Below, piece by piece: positions 12,457-23,429 of a stretch of DNA of 64,000 nucleotides (its first letter is position 1; each line of letters starts with the position of its first letter). The notes beneath the pieces are model-generated. The model was not told the origin of the DNA. It ran no database searches and worked only from the letters and a program-made list of their open reading frames with translations. The stretch spans positions 89,502,501-89,566,500 of the forward strand of contig CM056743.1 in NCBI GenBank assembly GCA_029851415.1, given 5' to 3'. This DNA is from Eretmocerus hayati. Taxonomy: Eukaryota; Arthropoda; Insecta; Hymenoptera; Aphelinidae. Made by a program: the position numbers and the translations under genes.

Positions 12457-14255
12457 TAGGGCCCACAGAAGGTCTATTTGAGGCCCTTTTTTGGCCTATT
12501 TCTGGAAAATCGTAGCTCCGACTAGACTCAATCTTTTTTGACGTACTTGGACGCATTTCCTTTGTTAAGACTAGCACTTTTGAAAAAAACATCGTCCGGG
12601 ATCAATCATGCAGCCTAGTAACTTCTAGGAACTATTTGCTGAGAGCAGATTTTAGCGATTTTTGGGCCTGGTTCGAAGCAATCTAGCTCCTAGCAGATAT
12701 GTGATAATCGACTTCTGCAGGTAGTCATTTTGAAGGTCTTGAAAAAACCTACAATTTGACCACCTGTAGAAGTCGATAATCCTACTTTTTATAGGAGCTA
12801 TATAGCTATATAGCTATATAGCCAATACAAAATGAGCAGTTTTATGAGAACGCCAAACTTTGGACTCAATTTTAAAAAATCGTTTTTTTTCTTCCGACCC
12901 CGGACCTGTGCGAATGTGTTTTTCGATACCAGCACTATCAATCAAAACAATGATCTGGGTGGGCCATTCAATTTTCGATTCCATTCAGCCAATTTAAAAC
13001 ACCCTTTTTTGACCTTTTCCTTAAAATGCCAACACAGGCATGGCTCGCATATGCTTCCATCTGAGTTATTGTGCACCAACTTGGGTCGAATTACTCCCCC
13101 AAGTACCTCCAAATGAGTGTAAGAACTTCCGGAGGCGAGCCTCGAGCCAAAAACGAGCTGGAGGTTCAATCTATCAGGTCCGAGATGGACATTATTTCGT
13201 CTGATTTCGGGCAGGCGAGCGAGGGCTCGATTTCCCGTGTTTCTGCTCACAAACGAGACGAGTGGCTAGAATGGAGATTCAAACACGTTTTTCCGACTCA
13301 AAATGACCATCTAGACATGATTCAGGGGTCAATTCTTATTTAGGATATCATCAAATTCTCGAACGGCGTTATACTCCGTAATAACAGGTTTTCCGCCTCT
13401 ACTGCAAAATGACGATGATTTAGGGCTGAATTGACCTAGGGATCGTGTTCAGATGGTCATTTTGAGTCGGGAAAACATGTTTGTATCCCCACTCTAGCCA
13501 CTCGTCTCGTTTGTGGGCAAGAACACGAGGAATCGAGACCTCGCTCGCCTGCCCCAAAATAGACGAAATAATGCCCATCTCGGACCTGATGGTTTGAGCC
13601 TCCAGCTCGTTTCTGGCTTGAGGCTCGCCTCCGGAAGTTCTTACACATATTTGGGAGTACTTTGGGGAGATATTCCACCCATGTTGGTGCACAATAACTC
13701 AGATGGGAGCACATGCGAGCGATGCCTGTGTTGGCATTTTGAGCAAAAAGTCAAAAATGGGTGTTTTAAAATGGCTGAATGAAATCGAGAATTGAATGGC
13801 CCACCCAGATTATTGTTCTAGTTGATAGTATTGGTATCGAAGAACATATTCGCCTAAGTTTGGGGTCGAGAGATAAACAACGTTTTTTTTAAATTGAGTC
13901 CAAAGTTTGGCGTTTTAACAAAACTGCTCAACTTGTATCGGCTATAGCTCCTATAAAGAGTACGATAATCGAAACCTACAGGTGGTCAAATTGTAGGTTT
14001 TTTCAAGACCTTCAAAATGACTACCTGCAGAAGTAGATTATCATATGTCTAGTAGGAGTTAGATTGCTTTGAAGCAGGCCCAAAAATCGCTGAAATCTGC
14101 TCTCAGCAAATAGCTCCGAGAAGTTATTAGGCTGCATAATTGATCCCGGACGATTTTTTTTTCAAAAGCGCTAGTCTCAACAAAAAAATGCGCCGAAGTA
14201 CGTAAAAAAAGATTGACTCTATTCGGAGCTATGATTTTCCAGGAATAGGCCAAAA

Positions 14256-15829
14256 TACGCTGCTAAAAGAGATCAGCAGAAAGCTTTCTCTTAGCGAGAT
14301 GTGCGATAATTTAGCAAGAATGTTTTTTTTCGAGTGATAATTTTTCATTCACTCTTCTATACATCTTCTTGGAGCAACTTTGAATTCGAGTGGATGAAAT
14401 TCGGTTTCAACCAATTGATGAGGAGTGATGAGTAAGTATCTCTCTAGTTCATTAACGAGTGTATATATTAGGTGTAGAAGGAGATGAGCCTAGAACGGAA
14501 TTAAGATACAATTTTGTTGAGTTATCTTGAAGAGATTTGCTGTTAGGGGAATTCAGATGATCTAAAGTAGGGTTTTTTGGGCAACATATATCGTTTGGTT
14601 GAAGCGGAATTTTTATACACTTGCTGTAACAATGATCAAAATGGAGCTTTTTGTAAAATTGTTGATTTTTTGAGGATGAGTTGAATTTAAATGATATTCA
14701 AAAAAATTTAGAAAATTTCGGTATCACCCAATCGATTGGAAACGATTAAAAAGTATCTATGTAGTTCATTAACGAGTGTATATATTAGTTGTAGAAGGAA
14801 TTATGAGCCTAGAACGAAATTGAGATACAATTTTGTTGAGTTATTTTAAAAGATTTGCTGTTAGGGGAATTCAGATTTGGGCAAGATATATCGTTTGGTT
14901 GAGAGGAAATTCTAATGAAGTTGATGTAAAGAAGATCAAAATGTAGATTTTGGAAAATTTTTGATTTTTGGAGGATAAATTGAATTTTAATCGTAATGAA
15001 AGGGCTCTGGGGAATTTCGGTATCAACCAAGAGATTAAAAATGTGGAAGAAGCATCAACTTAGTTCATTGGAACTTAAAAAAATCAGCCTGAGAAAGAGA
15101 TATGACGAAAATATGGATATTGAGAAAAATATTTGTGCTTATACTGAGTTATTTTTTTGAGAAAGCTTGTTAGGGCGATTCAAGCTTCCTAAAGTAGGGT
15201 TATCTCAGGGATATCTGGAGTTTGGTTGAAACGGAATTTCTATAGAATTAGTTGAAGTATATTTAAGATAGAGTTTTTGGTGAAAATGTTGATTATTTCC
15301 TGAAAATTCGAGTATATGAAGATTAAATGAAATTTTGGTATTAACCAACCGATAGATTAAGCCGATAATCCCATAGCTTAGGTAATCAAGATTGCAGTAA
15401 AACAACGGAGGAGAAAAATATTTTACTATTAAGGTACACAATTTTAGCAATTTCATCTCAAAACGCCTCTCAATTAAATTCGACCGGGACATGAGAGCTG
15501 ACAAATCACTGGCCTCATCTCCGAATGATTCTCTACAACTTGTAGAAGACGGAATTTTGATTAGGTGAAGCGTACAAGAGAAAGCGTGTCGGGAAAAAAC
15601 AACACACATACACACACACAAAGGTACGGAAAGATGACTCCTTCAAAAATCTTGAAGGCCTCTGGGAAGAAAAGTGTGACCTACAATCAATAGATTTTGG
15701 CGAGAGGAACAAATTGGTGAAGGCATTTTTTCGATAACAGGGATTTTGTTGAAGAAAAAATTGGATTGGATCGGGGAATTGATCGAAAATTCGCTGAACC
15801 AAAAACAAAGCTTTCTCCTTAGAGAGAGC
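14256..15829. mobile_element. 1.6 kb insertion in the right arm of foldback A
   Basis: Foldback A's right-arm sequence is interrupted after GGCCAAAA (ending 14255) and resumes at AAAAGGGCCTG (15830). The left arm has these halves adjacent (GGCCCTTTTTTGGCC). A 20-21 bp imperfect direct repeat (AAAGCTTTCTC-TTAG-GAGA) lies just inside both ends, at 14280-14299 and 15807-15827. It may be a long target duplication or terminal direct repeat. No TIR is evident and there is no coding frame. Type unknown. Confidence 0.6.
14409..15342 (+). repeat. Three diverged tandem repeats of about 300-318 bp
   Basis: Units begin at 14409, 14725 and 15025, and a fourth start is at 15343. Each is preceded by an AATTTCGGTAT-like phrase and begins with ACCAA/CCCAA. 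Shared internal landmarks are GTTCATTAACGAGTGTATATATTAG, GAGCCTAGAACG-AATT, TTAGGGGAATTCAGAT and TATCGTTTGGTTGA; the third unit is more diverged. The units lie wholly inside the insertion at 14256-15829. Confidence 0.75.
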
Positions 15830-16002
15830 AAAAGGGCCTGAAATAGACCTTCGGTGGGCCCTAGGGCCCGTGGAGGGCTTCGGGAAAATCCCAAAAAAAA
15901 ATTTTCGTACTGTTTAAACATAGACAAGAGAAAATTCTTTGGGATTTCCCCCAGACCCCCCTGGTGACGCCTCCGGCTGAAATGCTTCGAAATGACTCTC
16001 AT

Positions 16003-17600
16003 ATATTGTGGGTCAGAAAATTCAAATATTCATCACAGCATAGAATATCAGATTATACTCATGATTTATACTAACGCACCGTATGCCTCTGGATCTACAC
16101 AGCTAATCGATCAATCCGCTTGCGACTCTGGGCGACAACTGCCGCGCGCCCCTCTTGGACCGCACGGTCTCGATTCTTAGGGCGGCCTCGCCACTTCTTT
16201 CGGGACCGACTTACGGGGAATTTGGCGATAACCAAATCCGTACATGAGCGCAATGGGTTCACTTTGGCTTGGCTTGGAGATATTTCGAGTCGCAAATACT
16301 CTCTATCCAATCAGTAAATATTGAAGTTCATAATAGCAATTGCCAACATTTTCTACGATTCAGAAAAATATCAAACACAACAAATATTTTTTTGGATAAT
16401 GTTTATCGCTAATTATTCCATAGTCGAGTTTCATAAAATATGTCGAGTTAGCACAATCACATGAATATTTTTGCAAATCACCATCACGCTCGTTTTACAA
16501 TTGATGAATACAATTTGTTCAATTCGGGAGAGTGATGGACGAATAATTTTGGCGACACACATTTTTAAACTATTAAAAAATGACTAGATTTATTTGCTCA
16601 TAATAAAAGAGCGAGGTGGTGCGAACGGCCGATGGACGAGAACTGGCGCAAGCCGCAGATGGCGAAAAGCGAGAAAAGAATAGCAGAAGAGCGCGAAGTC
16701 ACGTGTTGAAAAATGGTGACTGCGTGCGGAAATTTAAATCATAATGAAAAGAAACCGTACATACCGCCCACCTCGATTCGCATACATAAATAATAATCGA
16801 TAATAATCATAATCAATGATACAATTGTTCAATATTTTCTGTACAGATTCATCAACAACTCAATTCAACATTCCAAAACCATGATCCTATTACACATTCC
16901 AGTGAACAAAATTTGATTTTAACTTTTAGTGGATCGAATGCATCAATATGGAAGCGCTGAGCTCAAGAAAGAAAAATTAACATCAGTATAAGTTCATATT
17001 CATCTTGAGACCTAAACCAAATTTGAATGAGAGACATTCCTCATTTTACTTAGAAATCGCAGAAGATGAAATTGATCATTGAAATTCATACCGCCCACCC
17101 TAATGGGTGCAATATCCAGGAGACGAATTGTTATGGATCAAAAACTACATCCAGTCAAGACTCTAAGTAAGTCTATAATTAGATTGCCTGCACAACGCGA
17201 AACCGATCTGTGCCATAATCAATCAATCAAAAATATAACAAAATCTGAACACTAGAACAGATTCGTCAGCTCAAAACTGCCGTATACAACTATTAAGAAT
17301 GCTGAGCTACATACGATAACTGCCGTTAAATTGAACTGGAAATCCATGTAGTGACCCAATAATAGCTAAACCTCAATAAAAATCATCATTCTGGGAATCA
17401 ACTCAATCCAGGTTTGATATACCGGAACTAGAATGCTGGAACTCCAGAATTTGCACATTATCAATGTCCATTTGGTATTCTTCAGTCCCTCGAATGACCA
17501 ATATCCCACAATTGAAACGATGAATTGACTGATGAACGTACCTTAACACTCACTTCACTCTCTCTCTCTCGATCCCTCAAATTATCCTCCTGATTAAAAG
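16003..17600. other. Unassigned AT-rich DNA
   Basis: No gene recognised. The dodecamer ATACCGCCCACC occurs twice (about 16762 and 17088), and a short GC-richer patch lies at 16610-16740. A (TC)n tract is at about 17558-17571. Confidence 0.45.
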
Positions 17601-18048
17601 TCCAACTATTACATATTTATTCGTGTACCTCCCGGAAACCCGTTACCCACGTTACATCTCTTCTGGTGCTAGGTGTGGGGTACCGCATCACTATTCGCGA
17701 CTCGGTGCATTTGTAAATAAATGAAATGAATTGAGGATCAATTGATGAGAAAAATGAGTGGTTGTCGGGTGTCGCAATAGATGGCAGACCAGCTCCATGA
17801 GAGACTGAGTGACCATGCGAAGTTATGTATGGTAATGACGCGCCCTGTTTGTGGGACTTATCCGCGCATACTGAGCACTCCTTCATAATGATAAAGAAGA
17901 CACCAACACGAGTGGGGACACTCGTAGATCCCCATCCCCCTTCGGGTGTGATGCATGTCACTACGCGCCGAGCCTCGAATAAGTGCAACGCGGGCATATT
18001 CGGATTCTATCTCTGGAGGTGTAAGTCGATGAGACGAGGGAAGAATAG

Positions 18049-18131
18049 ACGGTCGTGGTCCAGTGGTTCGGATGCTTGCTATCCGGGACACATGGATATC
18101 GTGAAGTCGAAGGTCCTGGGTTCGAATCTCC
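18049..18131 (+). repeat. tRNA-derived sequence with pol III A and B boxes (SINE head or tRNA pseudogene)
   Basis: An A-box-like TGGTCCAGTGG (18056-18066) and a perfect B-box GGTTCGAATCT (18119-18129) are 63 bases apart, start to start. That is longer than in class I tRNAs and near class II spacing. Acceptor and T-stem pairing is poor, so an active tRNA gene is unlikely. The preceding 400 bases (17620-18040) are GC-richer than the flanks and may belong to the same repeat, but no ends were found. Confidence 0.45.
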
Positions 18132-18149
18132 GCGGTTTCCATGTAAAAT

Positions 18150-20010
18150 CGATCGCTTACTTTTTCACGAGTTTATCGACTTTCCACAAATTCCCTCGTG
18201 ACATTAGTGAACTGAAGTCATCTTGCAGTAGTAATACGTCGCTGATATCAAAATTTTTGGAAGGCTGAGATGACTGTTTCTTCCTTGTCATTCCAAATGG
18301 AATCTTTCGATCAGTGAACCAAATTTCCTCAATCAGTCAATCCATTTCCAACGTAAGCAGATAGACATAGCGCAGCAAGCAAAGGCTCGATGGCACTGAA
18401 AATCATATAAGAACCCATATATCAGCAAAAGAACTAAAGATAGCACATCCTCATTTCATAATTAATTTCAAGGAAAAATATCGTCTTGAATTGAAAAAAC
18501 TTCTCAATTTGACCCAAATATCAGAGACCTTAACGAATAAAAATAAGATTGGCAACTATCCTTTGAGAATGATGTTGATCTGATTGGAGATAAGACAACT
18601 AAGGAGAGTTGAATCTTTCCTCCGTTCCATGTTTATCAAGAAGGCATCCTTGACCAAAATGGGTCAAAATCTCCATCTAGCTCCTCCGTTACGTTCTCTA
18701 TCTATCTTGAGACCTTTGAGAACATCAAAAGTTAATTTCCTATTATTATGAATAAATCCTCAGAATTTCCGTGATTTTGACTATCTCTGCCATCAAAAAT
18801 TATGGCTATAAAAACTACAGACTCTAAAAACCTCCTTATTTAACTAGGATCTTCCGAATTACCATCTTTTCATCTCGCGTAGACCAAGACTTGAATCAAT
18901 CGCCTTTTGTCAAAGAGCATTTTCTTTTTTCATTCGATCCGATAAGTTATCAGAATACTGAATGAAACTATGATTGACTGGAAATTAAGGAAACCACACG
19001 GAAAAACCAGCATCGAGGCTCAAAAATTCTCGGAAAACCAAGCCAATTGAGAATTAGTGAGTTGGAAAAGATCCGAATGATCACCGCAACTATGAATTTG
19101 GATTCAGTCGAAAAAAACCCATAAATCGGTGAACTTCTAGAACCTTGGATCAATTTGAAAATCGTCATACTATTGGAAACTTTCGATTCCGATTTGACAC
19201 CATAACCAACCTCAAAAGCCAAGAATCCGTGGAAACTCGACGAGAGTTCCCGTAATTAGAGCTCTCGAGGTGGTTTCAGATTATTTTATATATATACTCG
19301 AAATATACTCGCCAGCAAGGCGCCACCGCGCCTTTCGATATGCATAGATAGAGGACTCATGTAGCTAGATATTCAGACCGACTTCATTGAGATATAGAGA
19401 GGTTTATTGAATATTCAATACGATCTCTCAAGACTAATCGTCGACATTGATTTCAGACGAGATCTGAGGGGATTCCATCCAATTCTCAGTAATATCGTCC
19501 TTGAATCTCAATTCAATGCGAATTTCGCTGAGAATTCAGTACAAATCGTATCGAAGAACGTTCCGAGTTTCGGTTCTCATTGCCTAGTGTACACTGTGAG
19601 AAAACATGTGCGTCCGTAAAACGCGCGATTGATGACGACGTCATGAAGATTTGCTGGAAAGTACTGCTATTTGATTCAATTTCCCGTAATTCGTTTGTCA
19701 CATAATATATCTTTCCATCCATGTTGGAGTTAGATGATTGGATTGTACAGATTTGGGGTGTAATCCATGAGGGGAATTTTCTCGTTATCACACGTACACT
19801 GCGGTCTTTGTCTCTCATATTAATATCCATCTCGATGAAAAGTACTCTTATTTCACAACTGATGAATCCTATTCTAATGAAGAACACTCCTACGATCAAA
19901 TTAGAAAGTTTCAAAGAACGAAATTTCGATATTTGAGCACTAATGTGCCACCACGGAATTTCGCTAACTCCAAAGGTTCTATAACATGCATATTTCAATT
20001 TTTTGGAACA
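18150..20010. other. Unassigned AT-rich DNA
   Basis: No coding, RNA or repeat feature is supported. The longest frame (19513-19998, minus) has an ordinary AT-driven composition and no motif. Confidence 0.45.
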
Positions 20011-20014
20011 TACA

Positions 20015-20055
20015 ATGTGACCACGATATTTCTGCCAGAAATATCGTGGTCACAT
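20015..20055. repeat. 41 bp near-perfect palindrome
   Basis: Two 20-base arms (20015-20034 and 20036-20055) are exact reverse complements around a single C. The arm begins ATGTGACCACGATATTTC. This could be a minimal foldback remnant, a small hairpin RNA, or an extrusion-prone site. Confidence 0.9.
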
Positions 20056-20955
20056 GGTATAGAGTATGAATCCACACGCACACGTATGTACGTCCTCCCA
20101 TTCATCGGTGCCATGAGAATAACATAGACACCGAGGTATCAGGGAACAGAACGATACATTTTAGAAAGGGTACGGAACCACAAATTTGCCACTAAAATTG
20201 ATCTAGACGAATGGATCAAGCTAAAGTCTTAGGGTTATGATTGGCCATCAGACACCTGGCGAAATGGCGGCTAAGATCTTCACAGTGGATCGCACGAGTA
20301 AGGCAGGGAACTGTCATAAAAATGTAGCAAAATAGTAGATTTTCTTGAAAAAGTACTCAGTAGAGTGTGGGAATCAATTTTTCTTCGATACTTTGGAGCA
20401 TGGAAGAGTTACGCCTCTCGATGAACTTCAAGAACATTGGCGCGGAAAGGCCGGAAATGAGGCAGATGCACTTTTATTGAGCGAAACTGAATGAGTGAAA
20501 TTTCAGGCTTGATTGCACCATGAATTCGACAATCTCAGCGTGCATATAAGGAATGGGATTTCGGTACTTGTAACTTTTTTTTCTAAGGACTTGTAACTTA
20601 GGGATTATCTGCTGACCCGAATCCTGAACGAGCTTGATCGGGCAAGCTATCGTGGCGCTTCACACTCACGAAGATCGGAAGAACGGAAACCCACAAGGCA
20701 CGGAACTAACATGTCGACCCATTCTTGAATAATAATTTTTTATGGGTCATCCTGGATCAAAAGGCCCATCATTGAGTCAAAAGCACCAAAAGCATCGAGA
20801 ACAACTAGTTGTATGATTTCTTTCTCAAGCGTTTTGAGAGTTTGTACAAGGTGGCTCGCATTATCTTGGAGTTTCCACCGACTTACTCAATTGAACATGC
20901 CCCCAACATATATCAAGAGATTCCATCAAAGGACGTCACTGTATTTTCAAACTTT

Positions 20956-20982
20956 TATTTTATTTTATTTTATTTCTCTGTA
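20956..20982 (-). repeat. (TTTTA)n 3' tail of the non-LTR element
   Basis: Plus-strand TTTTATTTTATTTTATTTTA, the complement of an (AAATA)n tail, sits at the 3' end of the minus-strand retrotransposon. Short tandem 3' tails are usual for CR1/jockey-like elements. Confidence 0.8.
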
Positions 20983-21178
20983 TACGGACTTAGAAGTTCT
21001 TTATAATAAATCATAGAATAACAGCTTGTCACTTGTGTAGCACCGACGGACCGTATCATATCAAAAGAAACAAAATCAAAATCATAATTCAAAAATAATA
21101 ACAGTTTTCCAGCCAAACAACTATCAGCAATCATGATATCTAGATATAAATAGAACATTATCATTTATAAATTTGTGA

Positions 21179-21264
21179 TCATAATAGTAGATCTGCAAGT
21201 ACATCTGGATTTCGGATGTGGTTCTTAAATGGACCAATTCGTAACAGTCTTATTTCTTCTGGTA
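21179..21264 (-). pseudogene. Last codons of the non-LTR pol protein, cut off by the TIR element
   Basis: Read on the minus strand across the target TA, the frame goes from the Leu codon of WNKL straight into PEEIRLL and on to a TGA at 21181-21179. The duplicated TA is the second and third base of that Leu codon. This confirms that the 989 bp element interrupted a coding frame, and where. The 3' UTR follows. Confidence 0.85.
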
Positions 21265-22253
21265 CACTGAGAGAAATTATCTAATAAAATTTGTTACCCC
21301 GGGAACAATTTTTATTAATCGCGTCAATACCAGAGCACCAGCAGGAATCGCAATAGATTTTGTTCCTGAATCAACAGTTTTTACTCACTCGTCAACAATT
21401 TTTGTTGATCCCGTTCAAGAACTTTTAAAACTGGCTCGTTTGTAAAATTTATTGATTTCTCAATAAAAGTTATTGATTCGCATGTAAATTTTGGGCCGAG
21501 TTGGAAAGGAGGAATCGTTGAATTTCCGCGATTCCTGTATCTGCCCCCAGGTGGCTCACATCGTCTTTCGCATCGATGTAACGACCAATATTTATTTATT
21601 ACGGACAACTAACTTGACGAATAATAGACAATGCAATGTCATCGACACCAGATTTCCATGAATAACTGGCAATGTATTTTATTTTCCGCGTATCGTGTCT
21701 ATCGACTAGCAATCAGCTCGTTTAGAGGTGGATTGGACTTACTCGCAAGCGGTCAAATTTGACATGGTTTGTATATATACGAGTTCCAAAATCTCCACAC
21801 GAACATAAATTGTTTGCGTGAACCCGTGTATGCGATATCGGTATACGTAAGATAATGTATAATGATGTGTGAACATATATGTAAGAACTTGTAGAAGTAA
21901 CAATATGTGAGATAATAAGTCTAATTCTAAGTGCGTGAATATAATATGATCAATGTGATTGAGCGTGCTTCGTACTCTAAAACTGCATATAAACCATGAA
22001 ACATTGGCTTACTAACTACTTCATAAATAATATAGCAACCTATCATTTTGAAATTTAGTTGGGTGCCAGTATCAAAATTTGTGCCATCGTCAACAAAATT
22101 TGTAAACAGGTTAATAAAATTTACTTCCGCATCAATAAATTCTGTTACCGTTTCAACAAAAACTGTTGAGGATCCTGCTGGTGCCACTGTATGAACGTGT
22201 TTATAAAAATTACTCCTCAGTTAACGAAAACTATTAGTAAATTTCTCTCAGTG
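21265..22253. mobile_element. 989 bp TIR element (CACTGAGAGAAAT termini) with TA duplication
   Basis: The ends CACTGAGAGAAAT and ATTTCTCTCAGTG are flanked by TA (21263-21264 and 22254-22255). Both subterminal regions hold several copies of a degenerate unit of about 21 bp around an AACAAAATTTGTT-like core (about 21280-21490 and 22070-22190), arranged in opposite senses. Such arrays are often transposase-binding sites in cut-and-paste elements; that role is inferred. No transposase frame is present, so the element is non-autonomous. Confidence 0.85.
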
Positions 22254-22705
22254 TAGTTTATTCCATATGCGCTTTAACCTAATACTACATGAGTTGAAGT
22301 GACGATTCCATGTGGATAAGATTTCAACCAGTGGCAGAGTGTTACGAAGAGGGTAATTGAAAGACCTTGTATCAAAGTTCAATTTAGATTTAAGATTGTC
22401 CAAAGAATTATGAACAATTTTATATGCAGTTACATATTCGTAGTAGCGACAGAGAGATTTTATGGGAATAAGTCCCGTAGCCTGCAGTACCGTTGAATAA
22501 TCATGGTTAGAGAAATGCATAGGTTTGCCCATTTTAAATGATAAAAATCTCAGTATTTTGTGATGAACAGATTCAAGTTTCTGCATTTGATTTTCCTCAG
22601 AAGATGCCCAAATTTGACTCCCGTATAGGAATGTAGGTAAAACTATAGATTTATATAAATACAATATATAACAATACAATTAGTGTTTGTAAAGTTTTGT
22701 GTGTA
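22254..22705 (-). pseudogene. RT C-terminal (thumb/connection) region, frameshifted
   Basis: This continues the RT protein in a different frame (offset by two bases from the upstream frame), with a typical FLYGSQIWASS segment, a Leu-rich region, and the terminal RIWNKL motif common at the end of jockey/CR1 pol proteins. The frame then runs directly into the TIR of the inserted element, whose first bases create an immediate stop two codons later. The remainder of this protein lies beyond the insertion at 21264-21179. Confidence 0.82.
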
Positions 22706-23419
22706 TCATTTTATCATACCAATTTTCCTAGAGCACTTACCTGTAATGTAATCAATATGGTAATGGAAATCAAGTTTTGAATCAAAATAGATGCCTAGAT
22801 CTTTGGTGACTTTAACTCTATTGATATGAATATTATTCAAAACATAATCAAATAAATAAAAACGTTTGGTTCTATGAAATGAAATGACATTGCATTTTCC
22901 AATGTTCAAATTCAAGCCATTAGTTTCACACCAAAGGGCAAAAGATTCAATGTCAGCTTGTAGTTTGAACGCATCCACGTCAGCATTGACAGTGGAATAA
23001 ATTCTAAGATCATCTGCATACAAGAGAAACTTAGAGTTATCAATAACAGTAGTGAGATCATTAATATATGCACAAAACAATATAGGTCCCAAATGCGAGC
23101 CTTGCGGTACTCCAGAGGTATTACGAATTGGATCAGAGAGGGAATTCCCAATCAAAACTCTTTGCGATCTATCACTAAGATATGATTTTACCCATTTGAA
23201 AGCTCGACCTTGAATTCCAAAATTCCAAAGTTTGGTCAATAAACGTTGATGATTGACTGTGTCAAAAGCTTTAGATAAATCAGTGTAAATAGTATGCACT
23301 TGAAGATTTTCATTAAGGGCACGAAAATTCTCAAAGATCATAAGGTTCGACAGTGTGGAGCGGCCTTTCATAAAACCATGTTGCTCTATAATGAACTTTG
23401 ATGACAGAAAATTGGTCAT
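22706..23419 (-). pseudogene. Reverse transcriptase domain of the non-LTR element
   Basis: This 237-codon frame carries the RT core of a non-LTR retrotransposon, which copies its own RNA at a nicked target. Motifs appear in the expected order: QHGFMKGRST (fingers), DLSKAFDTVNH (motif A with the first catalytic Asp), SGVPQGSHLGPILF (motif B), LLYADDLR (motif C, intact YADD) and a GLNLNIGKCNVISF-type segment. The endonuclease domain and the RT N-terminus are missing because the copy is 5'-truncated. The frame ends at a stop at about 22706 and coding continues in another frame, so the copy is dead. The first Met is an arbitrary start inside the domain. Confidence 0.9.
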
Positions 23420-23429
23420 GTGGTTTGTA

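Larger units (their letters stand above)
10274..15998. mobile_element. Foldback element A (family with GAGT-ATT termini), carrying two insertions
   Basis: The ends read GAGTCATTTCGGAGC and its near-exact complement (15984-15998), then a block containing CGTCACCAGGGGGGTCTGGG on both sides. TCAT flanks the element directly at 10270-10273 and 15999-16002, a plausible 4 bp target duplication. The left arm is 10274-10411 plus 12459-13335, and the right arm is 13428-14255 plus 15830-15998. The spacer is about 92 bp. Arms of about 1 kb align with scattered differences over most of their length, so the element could form a very long hairpin. It shares termini and internal sequence with the element at 61523-63608. 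No transposase frame is visible. The superfamily is not identified. Confidence 0.8.

Noticed and set aside
10274..15998. Palindromes as pure assembly artefacts
   Set aside because: Arms differ at many positions and carry different nested insertions, which a duplicated read would not show. Foldback B is less diverged, so the concern is kept there.
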